A DNA stretch of 64,000 nt from Lepus europaeus (GCF_033115175.1 NC_084838.1:40527468-40591467), one strand, 5' to 3'. Shown: positions 46,211 through 57,680, counted from the stretch's first letter. Numbers and translations: made by a program. Notes: a model not told the origin generated them from the letters alone.

Positions 46211-46532
46211 GTAAGTGGCCTTGGTGGGACACTTGGGGCTGTTGAGAATTGGCTTCCAACTTGTCTGATGGACAGCCTTGTTTACCGTGGTCATGTGCAG
46301 CATATGGGGGCAGTTACACACTCATCATGCTGAGCCTTGTGCCGCCTCCTGCCTGGCCAGTACAGCTTGCTACTCAGGACAGGTACTGTTGGAATATGGT
46401 GCCACACTCCCCATTCTCTGGCTAAAATGTTCTCAGCTTCTATCCCCAACCACTCTGCCTTCCTAGTGGTTTATTGGGGCCTCTTCCTGTGACTCTTCAT
46501 AGCACCCACATGCAATCAGAGGCATTTTTTTT

Positions 46533-46832
46533 TTATGATTTTTATTTATTTTTTTTGACAGTTACAGAGGGAGAGAGATCTTCCATTCACTGATTTACTC
46601 CCCAAATGGCTGCAATGGCCAGAGCTAGCCTGATCTGAAGCCAGGAGCTTCCTCGGGGTCTCCCATGCAGGTGCAGGGGCCCAACCACTTAGGCCATCTT
46701 CTGCTACTTCTCCAGGCCACAGCAGAGAGCTGGATCGGAAAAGGAGCAGCTAGGACACGAACGGGTGCCCTTATGGGATGCCAGTGCCACAGACAGAGGC
46801 TTAGCCTACTATGCCACAGCACTGGCCCCAAC
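46533..46832 (-). repeat. CSINE between the last two KIF24 exons
   Basis: TGATTTTTATTTATTTTTTT to GCCACAGCACTGGCCCC. Confidence 0.9.
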
Positions 46833-47044
46833 CAGAGGCATTTCTATCAGAATACACCTCTATCTGGAAAGTGTCACACGCAGAAGACTGGGCCCCATCC
46901 CGTGCCATTGCAACAATGCTGATGGTTTCTCAGCTGCTGCTGGTGAATTCTGAAATCTTCCTGTTTAGAAAAGGAAGTAGAAAAAGAGATCTGGTGGAGG
47001 GCAAAACAGAACAAAAGCTCCATTTGTCCTGTTTCCTTTCTCAG

Positions 47045-47185
47045 GATTTTGAAGATTTTGTGACCCAGCTGGATGAAATCATGGCTCTGAAATCCAAGTG
47101 CATCCAGAGTCTGAGGAGCCAGCTGCAGGTATACCTCACTTGCCACAGGCCAGCTGCAAGCCCTGAGAGGACAGCAGTGTCTTAA
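47045..47185 (+). CDS. KIF24: KIF24 last coding exon
   Basis: Acceptor TTTCTCAG/GAT. It reads DFEDFVTQLDEIMALKSKC, IQSLRSQLQVYLTCHRPAA and ends TAVS with TAA at 47183-47185. A helical, coiled-coil-like C-terminus. The last residues after CH are the least conserved, as expected from the human protein. Confidence 0.95.
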   Translation, partial: DFEDFVTQLDEIMALKSKCIQSLRSQLQVYLTCHRPAASPERTAVS

Positions 47186-47655
47186 AGCAAGATCCTGGAC
47201 GGGACGGTGGGGGTAGTGCAAGTCCCTGTGCCAGCCCCTCGGGCTGGAGGTGGCCCGTCAAGTCCTCCCTGCACATGCCAGAACCTCTGTACTGCCTGTG
47301 CTAGCCTCGTCTCAACACACATGGCCTTCGATGAGCCTTGTCCCTCCCAGTCCCCAGTACAGGAGCAGCTAGAAGAAAGGGAGCTTAGAGCTAGAAGAGA
47401 ATGCTTTACTAAGTCCTTGTCTGAGGGAGTACAGTCGGACCTAGCGCCCTGTGGGTGGTGTTACATTCGAGGACTGGAGGATGGGGTAGTTAGTGGTATC
47501 TGACCTCTGGAGATCAGAGGTCACACACACTCTAGGGAAGGACGGACAACCTGCTGACCCAGAAGCTTTATCAGCTGAGTTCTGTCTAGTAAGATTTAAA
47601 CACTGGCCCTAAACAAACAGCAGTGTTACTGAGAATGTTTTGAAATTTTTAAATG

Positions 47656-47661
47656 AATAAA
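47656..47661 (+). terminator. Proximal KIF24 poly(A) signal AATAAA
   Basis: Canonical hexamer 471 bases after the KIF24 stop, in AT-rich context. Cleavage would be expected around 47675-47685. Confidence 0.5.
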
Positions 47662-48761
47662 CCTTGATATATCTTCAGTAGCAGATGTGATGGCTTCTGG
47701 CTTACAGTTCCCTTCCCCTAGTTTTGAGAAAAAAAAGAGGGTGTCCATGTCACTGCGTTCCTTTTCACATCTCTGACTTCTGCCGGGGTGACAGGGCTGT
47801 GCAATGCCCCCATGCTTCCTCATTCACACCCTTCATGGAATCCTTGAGGAGCTGGAGGGTCTCAAGCAAGGCTCCAGAGGCTGCATCCCAGGTGTGCTGT
47901 CCCGGGGCACCCTGGCCACTCCAGCTACACCGCCTCTCACAGGCCCTGGCACGCAGTACTCCAGTCAACAGTGACTCAATGTATACACACATAGTTCTGG
48001 GTACTGCTTGTTGTCTGTCTCTTCAGCAGGAAGACGCTCAAGGCAAGGAAGAGGTCTCCAAGTGCCCATCACTGTCCAAGGCCGTCCAGGGACAAATTGA
48101 GATTTATCACAGCCTGGGTCATTGCTGTGTGACCTTTAATTTCCTTCAGGTAAAGAGTAACTTTTTAATGTTTTAAAAGGAGGGCTCAGTTAAAAGGCCA
48201 AGTCAACCAAGTAGCTTGTTCCAGTCTGCAGCATTCTGGCCCTAACCACTCTTTGACCACCAGAGGGCATCCTGCTTCCATCTTGGTGCTTCCTGGCGCT
48301 AAGGCTATGCAGCCTCTCCACACGTGATCATTTGAAAAACCCGAGACCCACTCTTTGTGGAGAGCCCAAGAGGGACGGTGGAACAAAGGACAAGAAACTT
48401 TAGGGATGCATCTAGTTCTATTATACTCAAACCAGGTGCTCCAACACAGAGCAAGTAAACGCCTGCTGCTGCTCACAGGAAGAGGATTTCCTGCATTCCC
48501 TTGAAGGCCCAGTCTGTCTCCCTTCCAGTAAGTCTTAACCGCAAGGTCGGTGTCCTCTGCCCAGAGACTGAGACAGGTCAGGTTTAAAGGCACTGGTCCG
48601 GACCTGCCTTTGCAGGGGCCTGTTCCTGGGTCTCACAGGCCTGGAGTAGGAAGAAAGTACTGAAATGAGAGAAGCTGGTTAGATCATGTTCCACCCCCAG
48701 CAAATCTATACAGGAAGTCCCTTTACCACCCACTCTGCCCCTCACTAAAACAGCCCTTGAC

Positions 48762-48767
48762 AATAAA
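48762..48767 (+). terminator. Distal KIF24 poly(A) signal AATAAA
   Basis: Canonical hexamer on the + strand, 34 bases before the opposing UBAP1 signal. Predicted cleavage at about 48780-48790. Confidence 0.5.
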
Positions 48768-48785
48768 GAAATTAGCATGGCAGGA

Positions 48786-49756
48786 TATACCTTTTAGATT
48801 TTTATTAGTAGTACTCTGAAGAATCAAAATAGTTATTAGCAAATTATTTTAGATTCAAGACTGTATATTCTTTGTATTTAGATTTTTAATGTTCAACATA
48901 ATACAAAACCAAAGAGACTGATTTCTATGACTAGGTGTTACTTGTGTCATTCTAAAGCAGTGGGCTGCAAGGGGGAGAGGCTGTCCAAGAACAGAAGTGG
49001 AGTTAGTGCTGGGTGACGGCACCGTGGCCTGTTGTCTCGCCCACTGAATGTGCTGCGAAGGGGCCAAGGGTTAAACTGACAACTGTTTCCTAGAGCAGGG
49101 GCTCTGTAACCCTGGGCAGCAGAGACTGTGGTCCAAACCACATCAGGAGAGACAGGCTGGGGCAGGGAAGCATAGTGACTGCCTGGCGAAAGACAAACTC
49201 AGGCCCCTGGATAAAAGTGCATTCTTCGCACCGCAGACATTGCAGAACCAGTGTAACACTAAGAGGCTTTGTTGAGGGGGGAATGAAACCCTGGAAGAAC
49301 CTTTCACTTGTACTCAACTTGGATTAGAGTTCAGTCCACTAGTGTGGGGCAGGGAGAAGCATCGAGCCCCAAAGCAGCACTGAGTTTGGCCCTCTCCCCC
49401 ACTTCTCCCTGACTCCTCTTGGTGGCCAAGCCAGGGCTGAGGACGTAAAGACCCAAGAGAAGACCAAGCTCGTCTTTCTGGAGGGCCCAGGTGGGAAGGA
49501 CACTTCTCAAGGTACAAACACGTTTAATAGAGAAGCCAGGACAGGTCTGGGGGCATTAGCATGCCCAAATCTTCCCGCTTCTCCCCAGCTCGGGCCCTGC
49601 ACTCGTGGAGAATGACAAGCACAGTCTCCACGCCTGACCGTCTTAAGTCCCAAAAGAAAATCCAGAAGTATTCCCCTTCGCCTTCCCCACAGGTGGGCTC
49701 TGCAGGGGCTTCCTGGGGGTGGTGGTTCCGTGGCAGGGCTGTGGCAGGGCCTGGTC
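48786..49756 (-). other. UBAP1: UBAP1 3' UTR
   Basis: The stretch between the TGA at 49757-49759 and the minus-strand poly(A) signal has no SINE, unlike nearly all flanking kilobases. This fits a conserved UTR in the last exon. The 3' end coordinate is a prediction. Confidence 0.65.
48801..48806 (-). terminator. UBAP1 poly(A) signal (AATAAA on minus strand)
   Basis: TTTATT on the + strand reads AATAAA on the minus strand. It is about 950 bases after the UBAP1 stop, in an AT-rich block typical of mRNA ends. An alternative ATTAAA lies at 48885-48890 (minus). Confidence 0.6.
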
Positions 49757-49897
<141 letters not shown>

Positions 49898-50468
49898 CTA
49901 AGGGACAGAAGAGAACACAGATTAAAGGGCCCAGCCATCCAACACAACATAGCAACGGAGCATTTTGTCTGGAAGGGGCCTGGAGGTCACGGGGGTTCTG
50001 CATCCCTCTAGCCAGAGCCACCTCAGTCTCCCTGAGGTTCTTCAGGAAGCAAAGGGTGGCGGTGGAGGAAACCAGGTCACGCAGGTTTGACACCAAAGCC
50101 TGCCTGTCACCCTTCAGGAGCCACCCTTAGCTAAGCTCACCTCCTGCTGACCTCCATCTGGGTCCTTCCACCCAGACTGACCAAGGCGGGCCACTGACCT
50201 CCGAAACAGCTGCTCTCCAGGGATCAGGGTAGGTGGAGAGACTAGTGATCGTCCTGGTGATCGTTAAGTTTGGCTTTTGGCCCAAGTCAATTTTCCCTTC
50301 CCCTCATTGGGATTCTAGATAAGCCCATGTATTACCCAAGTCAAGCAGAGCCTGCCTAGACACGAGACCACCCTGCAGTTCCTTGGCAAGGGAAGGAGCC
50401 TGTGACCAAGGGGGAGAAGGACACTTCCTCCTTTCCAGGGGGTTCCCGTGAAGCCTGAAGGGTCTCAC

Positions 50469-50570
50469 CTTTTCTTCTGAACACTGCTGCATTTCCAAAG
50501 CCTCTTCCACTAAAAGAGGGTCAAAGCCCTTCTCGCAAAGCTGTCCATGTGCAAAGAGATAGTCGAGAAT
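50469..50570 (-). CDS. UBAP1: UBAP1 exon: linker and start of second UBA
   Basis: A 102-bp exon, phase 0 at both ends (acceptor TTTCTTAG/ATTCTC, donor AAAAG/GTGAGA). It encodes [20 protein letters not shown] then [14 protein letters not shown]. Residues match human UBAP1 except His to Gln in EMHQC, as remembered. It separates UBA1 from UBA2 helices in the overlapping solenoid of UBAs. Confidence 0.96.
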
Positions 50571-51201
50571 CTAAGAAAACAAAGAGGAAGTTTGGATACC
50601 TACTGTCACGACGCAAACAAGTCTGCTCCCAGCCCACCCAGGCTACCAGTTTCCGGACAGGACTTGAGTTTATGCCTTGAACTGTATCCAATGCAGTGGG
50701 GCCTCAGTGACTACTTACAGAACAGAGAGGTGTATATACCTTTCTAAATATGAGCAGCCGTTTTGCAAAGGAGTTGTAGCCACAGCTGACTCACATCTCC
50801 CAGAATGTCACCTGCACAGCCCGTCAGAGAATGTCCCCAGAGTGTTAAGACTCCAGTACCCTGTTGACTGCCTGGACAAGTGTAAATGGAAAGAAATGTC
50901 TAGAAGATGACCTGGGACCCACTCCTAGTCTGGCCCTTTATGGGGCGGGGGTCGGCGAGGACTGGGTAACAGTCCAACAGTTCCAGTACTCCCAAGGCTC
51001 TCCCTAAGCCTGGGTTCTAGAGCAGCCTCCAGAAGAGAAACTCTGCTGGTGAGGGGCTCGCTTCTCCGACAGAACACCTGTCTGAGGCCCCACAGACCCA
51101 CAGGAAGGGAGGGGGTACACAGGAGCAGAGCCTGGCACTCACCACCTCCAGAGGCCCGTCTCCTGGCTGAGCACCTGCTTCTGTGCTGACCGCTCACTCA
51201 C

Positions 51202-51375
51202 CTGCTCAATATTCTCTCCTTTCTTCTTCAGGGCTCTCATGACACACTCGTATGAGTAGCCCATGTTGACCACTGTCTCCACACACTGCCGCTCGCTGGG
51301 GGACAATGTCTGCAGTTCAGAATAGGCCTGGGGACAGCTGGGCACTTGTGACGTTGAGAAATTAGGAGGGGCAAC
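51202..51375 (-). CDS. UBAP1: UBAP1 exon: first UBA
   Basis: Acceptor CACCAG/GTTGCC, donor GAGCAG/GTGAGT. It encodes [18 protein letters not shown], then [20 protein letters not shown] and [12 protein letters not shown], the first UBA with its characteristic MGYS loop. It is 174 bp, phase 0. The linker VPSCP appears three residues shorter than the human version I recall (VPNMPSCP), consistent with a 9-bp deletion between repeated CCC codons. The intron to the next upstream exon is about 12 kb. Confidence 0.96.
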
Positions 51376-52395
51376 CTGGTGTTGGAGAAATAAGAGGATC
51401 AAGGTGAGAGGAAAAGACGGGCCCCAGCAGACCTGTCGCTGTGATGGCCCAGTCCAGGGGTTTGCCACTTCTAACGCGAGTCAAGCCCTCAGCCAAGGAG
51501 TCTGCTTAGGAGAAAGGGCCACGGTGCTGGCTAGGTGTTCTGCAGAGGGGTAGGAATTGCCAGCTGAGGGGGAGAGATGCTGGGAAGACACCTGCAGGTC
51601 TTACTCTGTCTTCAACTCACCTTGCAGGATGAAAAAGCACAACAGCCACATCCCCCTCTAGGCCCAAATCCCCTGGGCTTGAGTTGGAGAAAAAGAGTTC
51701 CATGGCTGCCAGTGGCAGGACACAGTGGCATCTCCCCAGGCCACTGTATCAGACCTGAAGGGGCCCTTCACTGCCAGCACTCCCACTCTGGAGCTAACAT
51801 ATCCCAGTCCAAATCCTTGTTACTGTCTGTGCTGGGCAGAGGCTGCAAGTGCTGTTCCCATGCATGTCCAAGTCATCAGGACCCGTGTTTTGAGGGGACC
51901 CTGCTCTGCCCCACACTACCTACCACTCTTCATCTTGCAGAGCCAAAACTGAAGATTAGCTATACCAGGCTTACCCCCAAAGTCTAGAATGGGGACACTA
52001 GGGCCCTGCCACTGTCCTGCCTACAGTGAGCCTGCTCCATGCCCCTGGACCCCACCCCAATCTGATGGGTGTCCACGTTCCTGCGACTAACTCTTCCCAC
52101 CACTTACAGAAAAACAGGCCTGAGGGCAAAGGCAGCTCACTACTAGACCAAAGAGGCCATCTATCACGGGAACATGGTCACAAGCAGTTCTACAACTTGG
52201 CCCAGGGACCAGAAAGTAATGTTTTAGAATTTTGTTCCCTTTTTTATAGGAGAGTAGGGGTTGGAAGAAGGTTAGGCACCAGGGAGCCCTCTGTCCTAGA
52301 AGTTAGATCAGAGTTACACAGCTGTAACCAGATGTCCTCCTCAAAGTCTGCTGAGGAAAGCCAGCGTGACTACGTAACACCCTAAAAACTCATTC

Positions 52396-52668
52396 TAGAG
52401 GCTGCTGGCATAGTGGGCAAAGCTGACTCTTGTGACACTGGCAGTTAATGTCTTGGCTATTCCACTTTTAGTCCAGCCCTCTGCTAATGGCCTGGAAAAG
52501 CAGTGGAAGATGGCCCAAGTGCTTAGGCCCCTGTACCCATGTGGGAGACCTGCAAAGCTTCTGGCTCCTGGCTTCAGCCTGGCCCAGCCTTATCTGTTGT
52601 GGTCATCTGGGGAGTGAACCAGTGGATTGAAGATCTCTCAAACTCTTTCAAATAAATAATCTTTTTAA
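52396..52668 (+). repeat. CSINE
   Basis: AGAGGCTGCTGGCATAGTGG to CTTTCAAATAAATAATC; the CT region is reduced. Confidence 0.87.
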
Positions 52669-52669
52669 A

Positions 52670-52950
52670 AAAATATATGTATTCATTTGAAAGTCAGAGT
52701 TTCAAAGAGAGAGGAGAGGCAGAGAGAGAGGTCTTCCATCTGCTGATTCACTCCCCAATTGGCTGCAAAGGCTGGAGCTGTGCCGATCCAGAGCCAGGAG
52801 TTTCTTTGGGTCTCCCACATGGGTGCAGGGGTCCAAGGACTTGGGCCATCAACCACTGCTTTTCCCAGACCATAGCAGAGAGCTGGATCAGAAGTGGAGC
52901 AGCAGGGACTCAAACGGGCGCCCAAATGGGATGCCAGCACTGCGCCATCC
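52670..52950 (-). repeat. CSINE, 5'-truncated, tail to tail with the previous
   Basis: ATTCATTTGAAAGTCAGAG to GATGCCAGCACTGCGCC. Confidence 0.88.
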
Positions 52951-53582
52951 CCATAAATAATCTTATAAAAATTTTCATTCTGTTCCTCTTAATCATCTTC
53001 CCCACAAAATGCTCTCAGCACCCCAGTCACAGGGCTGTCATTAGGTTACAGGAGTCGTGACAGGGCCTAGGGAATGAATCACATCAATCTAGCCCCATTT
53101 AGCAGAGCCAAAAATTCTCTCTTCAGAGATAGGCTCTACCTGAGCTCAACAATACCAACAGCCAAAGAGCAGTGTCAGCTCTCACGTGACATGCCCCAGC
53201 CAAGAAGCCTCCTGAAAGCCTGGTGGGATGTAGGAATACACTCCTAACAAATTACATGTTAAAAAACAGTAAGATTATCTATTTTTAAAAGATGTACAGA
53301 AAACTCTCACATAACCTGCTGGGGGAAATCTACTAAAGGTAAAGCTTGAAAACTGTTCAGATTCGTTTATCTGCTCATCTGCTCTGAGTGATAATATAAA
53401 GAAATTTAAAAAAGCTAATAACTATAGGCAAGGAATAATAATATCAATCTCAGCATTTGTAATAAACATTAGAGGCAACCTAAATATCCAACATGGGATA
53501 TCAGGTAGGTGCATAATAAACAGTATGACTGTTAGTCATTTAAAATGACATTCAGAAACAAGACTGGGGGAGGGGGGATATG
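52951..53582. other. UBAP1 intron, unassigned
   Basis: No repeat or gene recognised. AT-rich, with a G-rich TGGGGGAGGGGGG at 53564-53577. Confidence 0.4.
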
Positions 53583-54239
53583 AAAGGACTTCAAAAGTTC
53601 ATTGGAAAAAGGGAATTAAAAGATAAAAATGTAAAAGCTATTTCCAACATAAGCCCCATCAAATTCAATATATTTTTCAGAAGAACTGGGGGGTCCTGGG
53701 AGTTCAATCACGTCGCTGCAGTGTTTTACATTATAAGCTGGAGAAAATGGGTGTCCTTGAAAGATCCTCTTTACAATTATGAAGTAGAGCCAAACCAGGA
53801 CCATAAGGTAGACATGTAACAACTTCCCACTGAAACATCCAAAACTGGCCTTATTTGATAAGAGTGAGCAGAGGCACTGTGGTGGAGAGGACGCTGGGGA
53901 GGCTTTCCAGGCTGCGGCTGCTTCCTCAAGACACTGTCCTGATAAGCACAAGTTACTATTTTTGGGGGGCCTCCTGAAAGCAAAAACGGAAATACCTATG
54001 CCTCCCAAAAAACAGCATGAACTCTGCTGGTGACCAGTCTTCCTCCGGAACACTTCTACCTCCCTCTTGGCTGCTGCTGCTTTCACTGTGCTTGTCTTCA
54101 GATCATTCTGGTAAAGCCATGTTTCATCTCTCAGAATTCTCTGAAGAAATATTTAAAATTTCCACGGAAAGCTTTGCTCGTATCTGCAGCTGATCCAAGC
54201 ACTACAATGTTGGCACAGGGAAGTTTGCCCCACAGGTTT

Positions 54240-54533
54240 TTTTTCCCCCAATTTTAACTTATTTATTTGAAAGGCAGAGACAGATCTCCCAGCCACTGTT
54301 TCACTTGCCAAAAGCCCTTAACAGCCACAGATGGGTCAGACTAAAGCCAGGAGCTGGGAATTCAACCCAGATATCCCATAGAGCCCCCAAAAACCTGAGC
54401 CATAGACTGCTGCCTCCCAAGATGCATTAGAAGGAAGCTGGAATAAGGAGCAGAGCCGGAACTCGAACCCAGGCTCTCTGACGTGGGACATGGATAGCTA
54501 ACTGCCCACCGAACACTTGCCGCCATCCATTTA
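54240..54533 (-). repeat. CSINE nested in the mariner relic
   Basis: TTATTTATTTGAAAGGCAGA to CGAACACTTGCCGCC. An older type, so the mariner insertion is older still. Confidence 0.85.
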
Positions 54534-54691
54534 ATTTTTCAGTCAGAACTGTGTACACTGAACCACAAGAGATGTCGATAGTGTCTGCTGGTTACTGTTT
54601 CTACTGCGAATCACTGGTCCCCTTCCATTTCCGCATGAACACGATTAATTTTTTCCTGGCAAACTGATGTGGATGGTTTGTCACTGAGAGC

Positions 54692-54781
54692 TTCGCCTTC
54701 CTTCCTCACTGTCTTGTCCCTTCTTTAAATGAATTATTCGCATTCCTTCCTCACTGTCTTGTCCCTTCTTTAAATGAATTA
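54692..54781. repeat. 45-bp tandem duplication inside the mariner relic
   Basis: Two consecutive 45-bp units (54692-54736, 54737-54781), TTCGCCTTCCTTCCTCACTG... against TTCGCATTCCTTCCTCACTG..., with one mismatch seen. Confidence 0.9.
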
Positions 54782-55261
54782 TTCACTTGTAAGCTGCTGG
54801 TTTCTTTGGGGCACTGTCCCCATAAATATTTTGTGAAACATCAGTGATTTCATCCTTCCTCCTCCAGATCCATCAGGAAACTGACGCTTGCACTTGCTTC
54901 GGTTGTAGCAGAATTCATGTTGCTCTGACGGGCTGTTTTCAAACTGATGCTTTATCCTTCTTAGTGCCTCACACTTCTGTTCAGACATGTTGTAACTAGT
55001 TAAGTTTATTTTGGGCAAAGAAATTTGGAAATCCATGCAGTTTTTTTTAATTTTTCCATGAACTTTCTGAAGACCCCCAAAAGTGAAGCATTTAAAAAAG
55101 AAAAAAAGAAAAAAAACAAACTATGCATGGATTTCAAAATTTTTTGTGCCAAAATAACTTGCTATGTACTTCCATCCATTCTTTCCAGACTTTCTGAAGT
55201 ATCCTTGTATGTGCTCTGTGAGACACATGAGATTTTTAAATGATAATGAAATGACAGTCAC

Positions 55262-55580
55262 TGGGGCCAGCGCTGTGGCACAGCGGGTTAAAGCCCCGGC
55301 CTGAAGCACTGGCATCCCATATGGGCACTGGTTCTAGTCCCGGCTGCTCCTCTTCCAATCAGCTCTCTGCTATGGCCTGGGAAAGCAACGGAGGATGGCC
55401 CAAGTCCTTGGGCCCCTGTACCCACGTGGGAGACCTGGAGGAAGCTCCTGGCTCCTGCCTTTGGACTAGCGCAGCTCCAGCCATTGCGGCCATCTGGGGA
55501 GTGAACCAGTGGATGGAAGACCTCTCTCTCTCTCTCTCTGTAACTCTTTCAAATAAATAAAATAAATCTCTTTAAAAAAA
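55262..55580 (+). repeat. CSINE, first of an inverted pair
   Basis: GGGGCCAGCGCTGTGGCACA to AAATCTCTTTAAAAAAAAAA. Confidence 0.92.
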
Positions 55581-55591
55581 AAAAAAGTCTT

Positions 55592-55926
55592 TTTTTTTTT
55601 TAAGATTTTTTATTTATTTTCCTTGAAAGTCAGAGTTCCACAGAGAGAGAAGGAGAGGCAGAGAGAGAGAGAGGTCTTCCATCCGATGGCTCACTCCCCA
55701 GATGGCCGCAATAGCCAGAGCCACACCAATACAGAGCCAGGAGCCTCCTCCAGGTCTCCCACGTGGGTGCAGGGGCCCAAGGACCCAGGCCATCTTCCAC
55801 TGCTTTCCCAGGCTACAGCAGAGAGCTGGATCGGAAGAGGAGCAGCCGGGACTTGAAGCGGCGCCTATATGGGATGCCGGCGCCTCAGGCCAGGGTGTTA
55901 ACCCACTGCGCCACAGCGCTGGCCCC
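55592..55926 (-). repeat. CSINE, second of an inverted pair
   Basis: TTTTAAGATTTTTTATTTAT to GCGCCACAGCGCTGGCCCC. The pair as a whole is flanked by GAAATGACAGTCA (55248-55260) and GAAATGATAGTCA (55927-55939). Confidence 0.92.
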
Positions 55927-56357
55927 GAAATGATAGTCATTTAATCCAGGGCACTATTTTCAAATATCTACAGTTCTATTTTCAAATATATGTAGTGCTC
56001 TTTGGTTAAAACAGAACTTCTTCAGTACCATTACTGCATTCATGGTAGCCCTTTGTCATTATTGTTTCAATAAAAAGATAAAGCTTATTTCTCAAGGGGA
56101 ACAAGTTGACTCTGGCTTAAAATTTTCATATTCAAAGATTACAGTGCTGCATACTTAAATGAGCAAAAAATATAGAGAAAAAAGAATTATTAAAATATCT
56201 TTCCAAAATAGGTATTGGCATTTGTAGAAAGGTAAGTTTGTGAGAGGATACAACTATTAGTGTTGCAAAGCTTCTACAGGGTCTTTTATATCTATGCAAC
56301 CTCCAAGTCCTGTGCCAGACAAGAAACGTTTTTCTAAAAAAAAATTTTTTTTAAATC

Positions 56358-56665
56358 TGGGGGCCAGTACTATAGCATAGTGGGTACCTTCAACACCAGC
56401 ATCCCACGTGGATGCTGGTTCATGCCCCAGCTGCTCCACTTCCCATCCAGCTCCTTGCTAATGGCCTGGGAAAAGCAAAGGAAGATGGCTGGAGTGTTTG
56501 GGCACCTGCCATCCATGTTGCAGACCTAGATGAAGCTCCTGGCTCCTGGCTTCCAGCTGGCACAGACTAGCCATTGCTGCCACTTAGGGAGAGAACCAGC
56601 TCTCTCTCTTTTCCTCTCTCTCTGTTAACTCTGCCTTTCAAATAAATAAAGAAATCTTAAAAAAA
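56358..56665 (+). repeat. CSINE
   Basis: GGGGGCCAGTACTATAGCAT to CCTTTCAAATAAATAAAGAA. Confidence 0.9.
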
Positions 56666-56679
56666 AATTTTTTTTTTTT

Positions 56680-56950
56680 TTTTTCATTTTTATTTGAAAG
56701 GTAAGCACAAAGATGGAAAGAGAGCTTCCATCTGCTGGTTCACTCCTAAAATGCCTGCAATAGCCAGGGCTGGGAAAGCCTGAAGCCAGGAGCCTGGCAG
56801 GAGCCAAGTACTTGAGCCATCTGATCTGCTGCTTTGTGGGGTGTGTATTTATCAGGAAGCTGGATCAGAAACAGGAGCTGGGACTGAAACACGGCACTGT
56901 GATATTAGATGCACACAACCACTTAACTGCCGCACCAAATGCCCGCCTGC
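56680..56950 (-). repeat. CSINE, older
   Basis: TTTTTATTTGAAAGGTAAGC to TGCCGCACCAAATGCCCGCC. Confidence 0.85.
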
Positions 56951-57290
56951 AGGACAGCTTTTCTGCCATTCTTGCCAAATGCTTCCTTACCATTCCACTG
57001 CGAGTGCACACACAGCCACTCACGCTGCAGCTTCTTTCCCGCCTGTAGTCCCACAGTGTTTTGGTCACACAGCTGCCATAGTGCAATACCGTGAGCACCC
57101 AAGGGTTAGTTAGCATGCCAGTGCATTTCTGAATTCTCAGAGCTGGCGTGGGCCTGGCACTTACTGGTAATCATCATCAATAGTTGTGAAATAAGAATAA
57201 TTCCATTAAGATTTTCAAAGAAGGTATTTCATTTAATGTAACAAACTGACCAAATATCTTTACCCTCTCTATCTGCCAAAAATCCACTGC

Positions 57291-57680
57291 TATGGTTTGG
57301 ATATTTGGGCGTGTCCCAGAGGCCATACAGTAAAGGCTTGATGCCCAAAGTCTTATGTTACTAAGCAATGGATTAACGTTAATGGTTAACAGATTAAGGA
57401 TAGAAACTTAGTACAATTATGGTGTCTGAAGGTAGAGGCCTTTGGGGTGATTAGATCATCAGGTTGCTGGGTGGCGTCGTGGCAGCTTTCTGAGGAGACA
57501 AGTGTCCTCCCTGCCTCACCACAGATGCCCCCACTCACACTCCAGCAGTCACTGCCCTCAGCAGACGCCAGACCAGTGAGGCTGCCGTCTCAGACTGTGA
57601 CCCTCCAAAACCATGAGCAGGAAATAAGCCTCCTGTAAGTGGCTTCTCTGTAGTTAAAGTGATAAAAAGCTGACTGACAC
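57291..57680 (+). mobile_element. Ancient LTR-like repeat, plus orientation
   Basis: Starts TGCTATGGTTTGGATATTTG and ends AAAAAGCTGACTGACAC, with GGCCTTTGGGGTGATTAGAT inside. Reverse-orientation relative of 16205-16560, diverged and partly rearranged. Confidence 0.45.

Larger units (their letters stand above)
47186..48785 (+). other. KIF24: KIF24 3' UTR (probable extent)
   Basis: Two AATAAA hexamers follow the stop: 47656-47661 (short form, about 0.5 kb UTR) and 48762-48767 (long form, about 1.6 kb, reaching the UBAP1 end). The open stretch 47724-48176 within it has no recognisable protein and is treated as UTR. Which signal dominates cannot be decided from sequence. Confidence 0.55.
49898..52395 (-). 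other. UBAP1 intronic sequence with two small exons, SINE-free
   Basis: Apart from the exons 50469-50570 and 51202-51375, this 2.5 kb carries no CSINE. Open stretches on the + strand (for example 51577-51987, 52026-52385) are intronic and show no recognised protein. Confidence 0.6.
53583..55078 (-). mobile_element. Decayed mariner-family DNA transposon
   Basis: The ends are imperfect inverted repeats: GGACTTCAAAAGTTCATTGG at the left and, on the minus strand, GGTCTTCAGAAAGTTCATGG at the right. Minus-strand translation in shifting frames gives mariner-transposase-like pieces: TIDISCGSVYTVLTEKLN (helix-turn-helix region), LNSQDPP and EFDGAYVGN (C-terminus). Stops and frameshifts are many, so it is dead. 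An old CSINE (54240-54533) sits inside. Family-level naming only; exact subfamily not determined. Confidence 0.75.

Noticed and set aside
47724..48176. 150-codon open frame downstream of KIF24
   Set aside because: No recognisable domain and no matching splice sites. It lies between the two KIF24 poly(A) signals and is best treated as 3' UTR.
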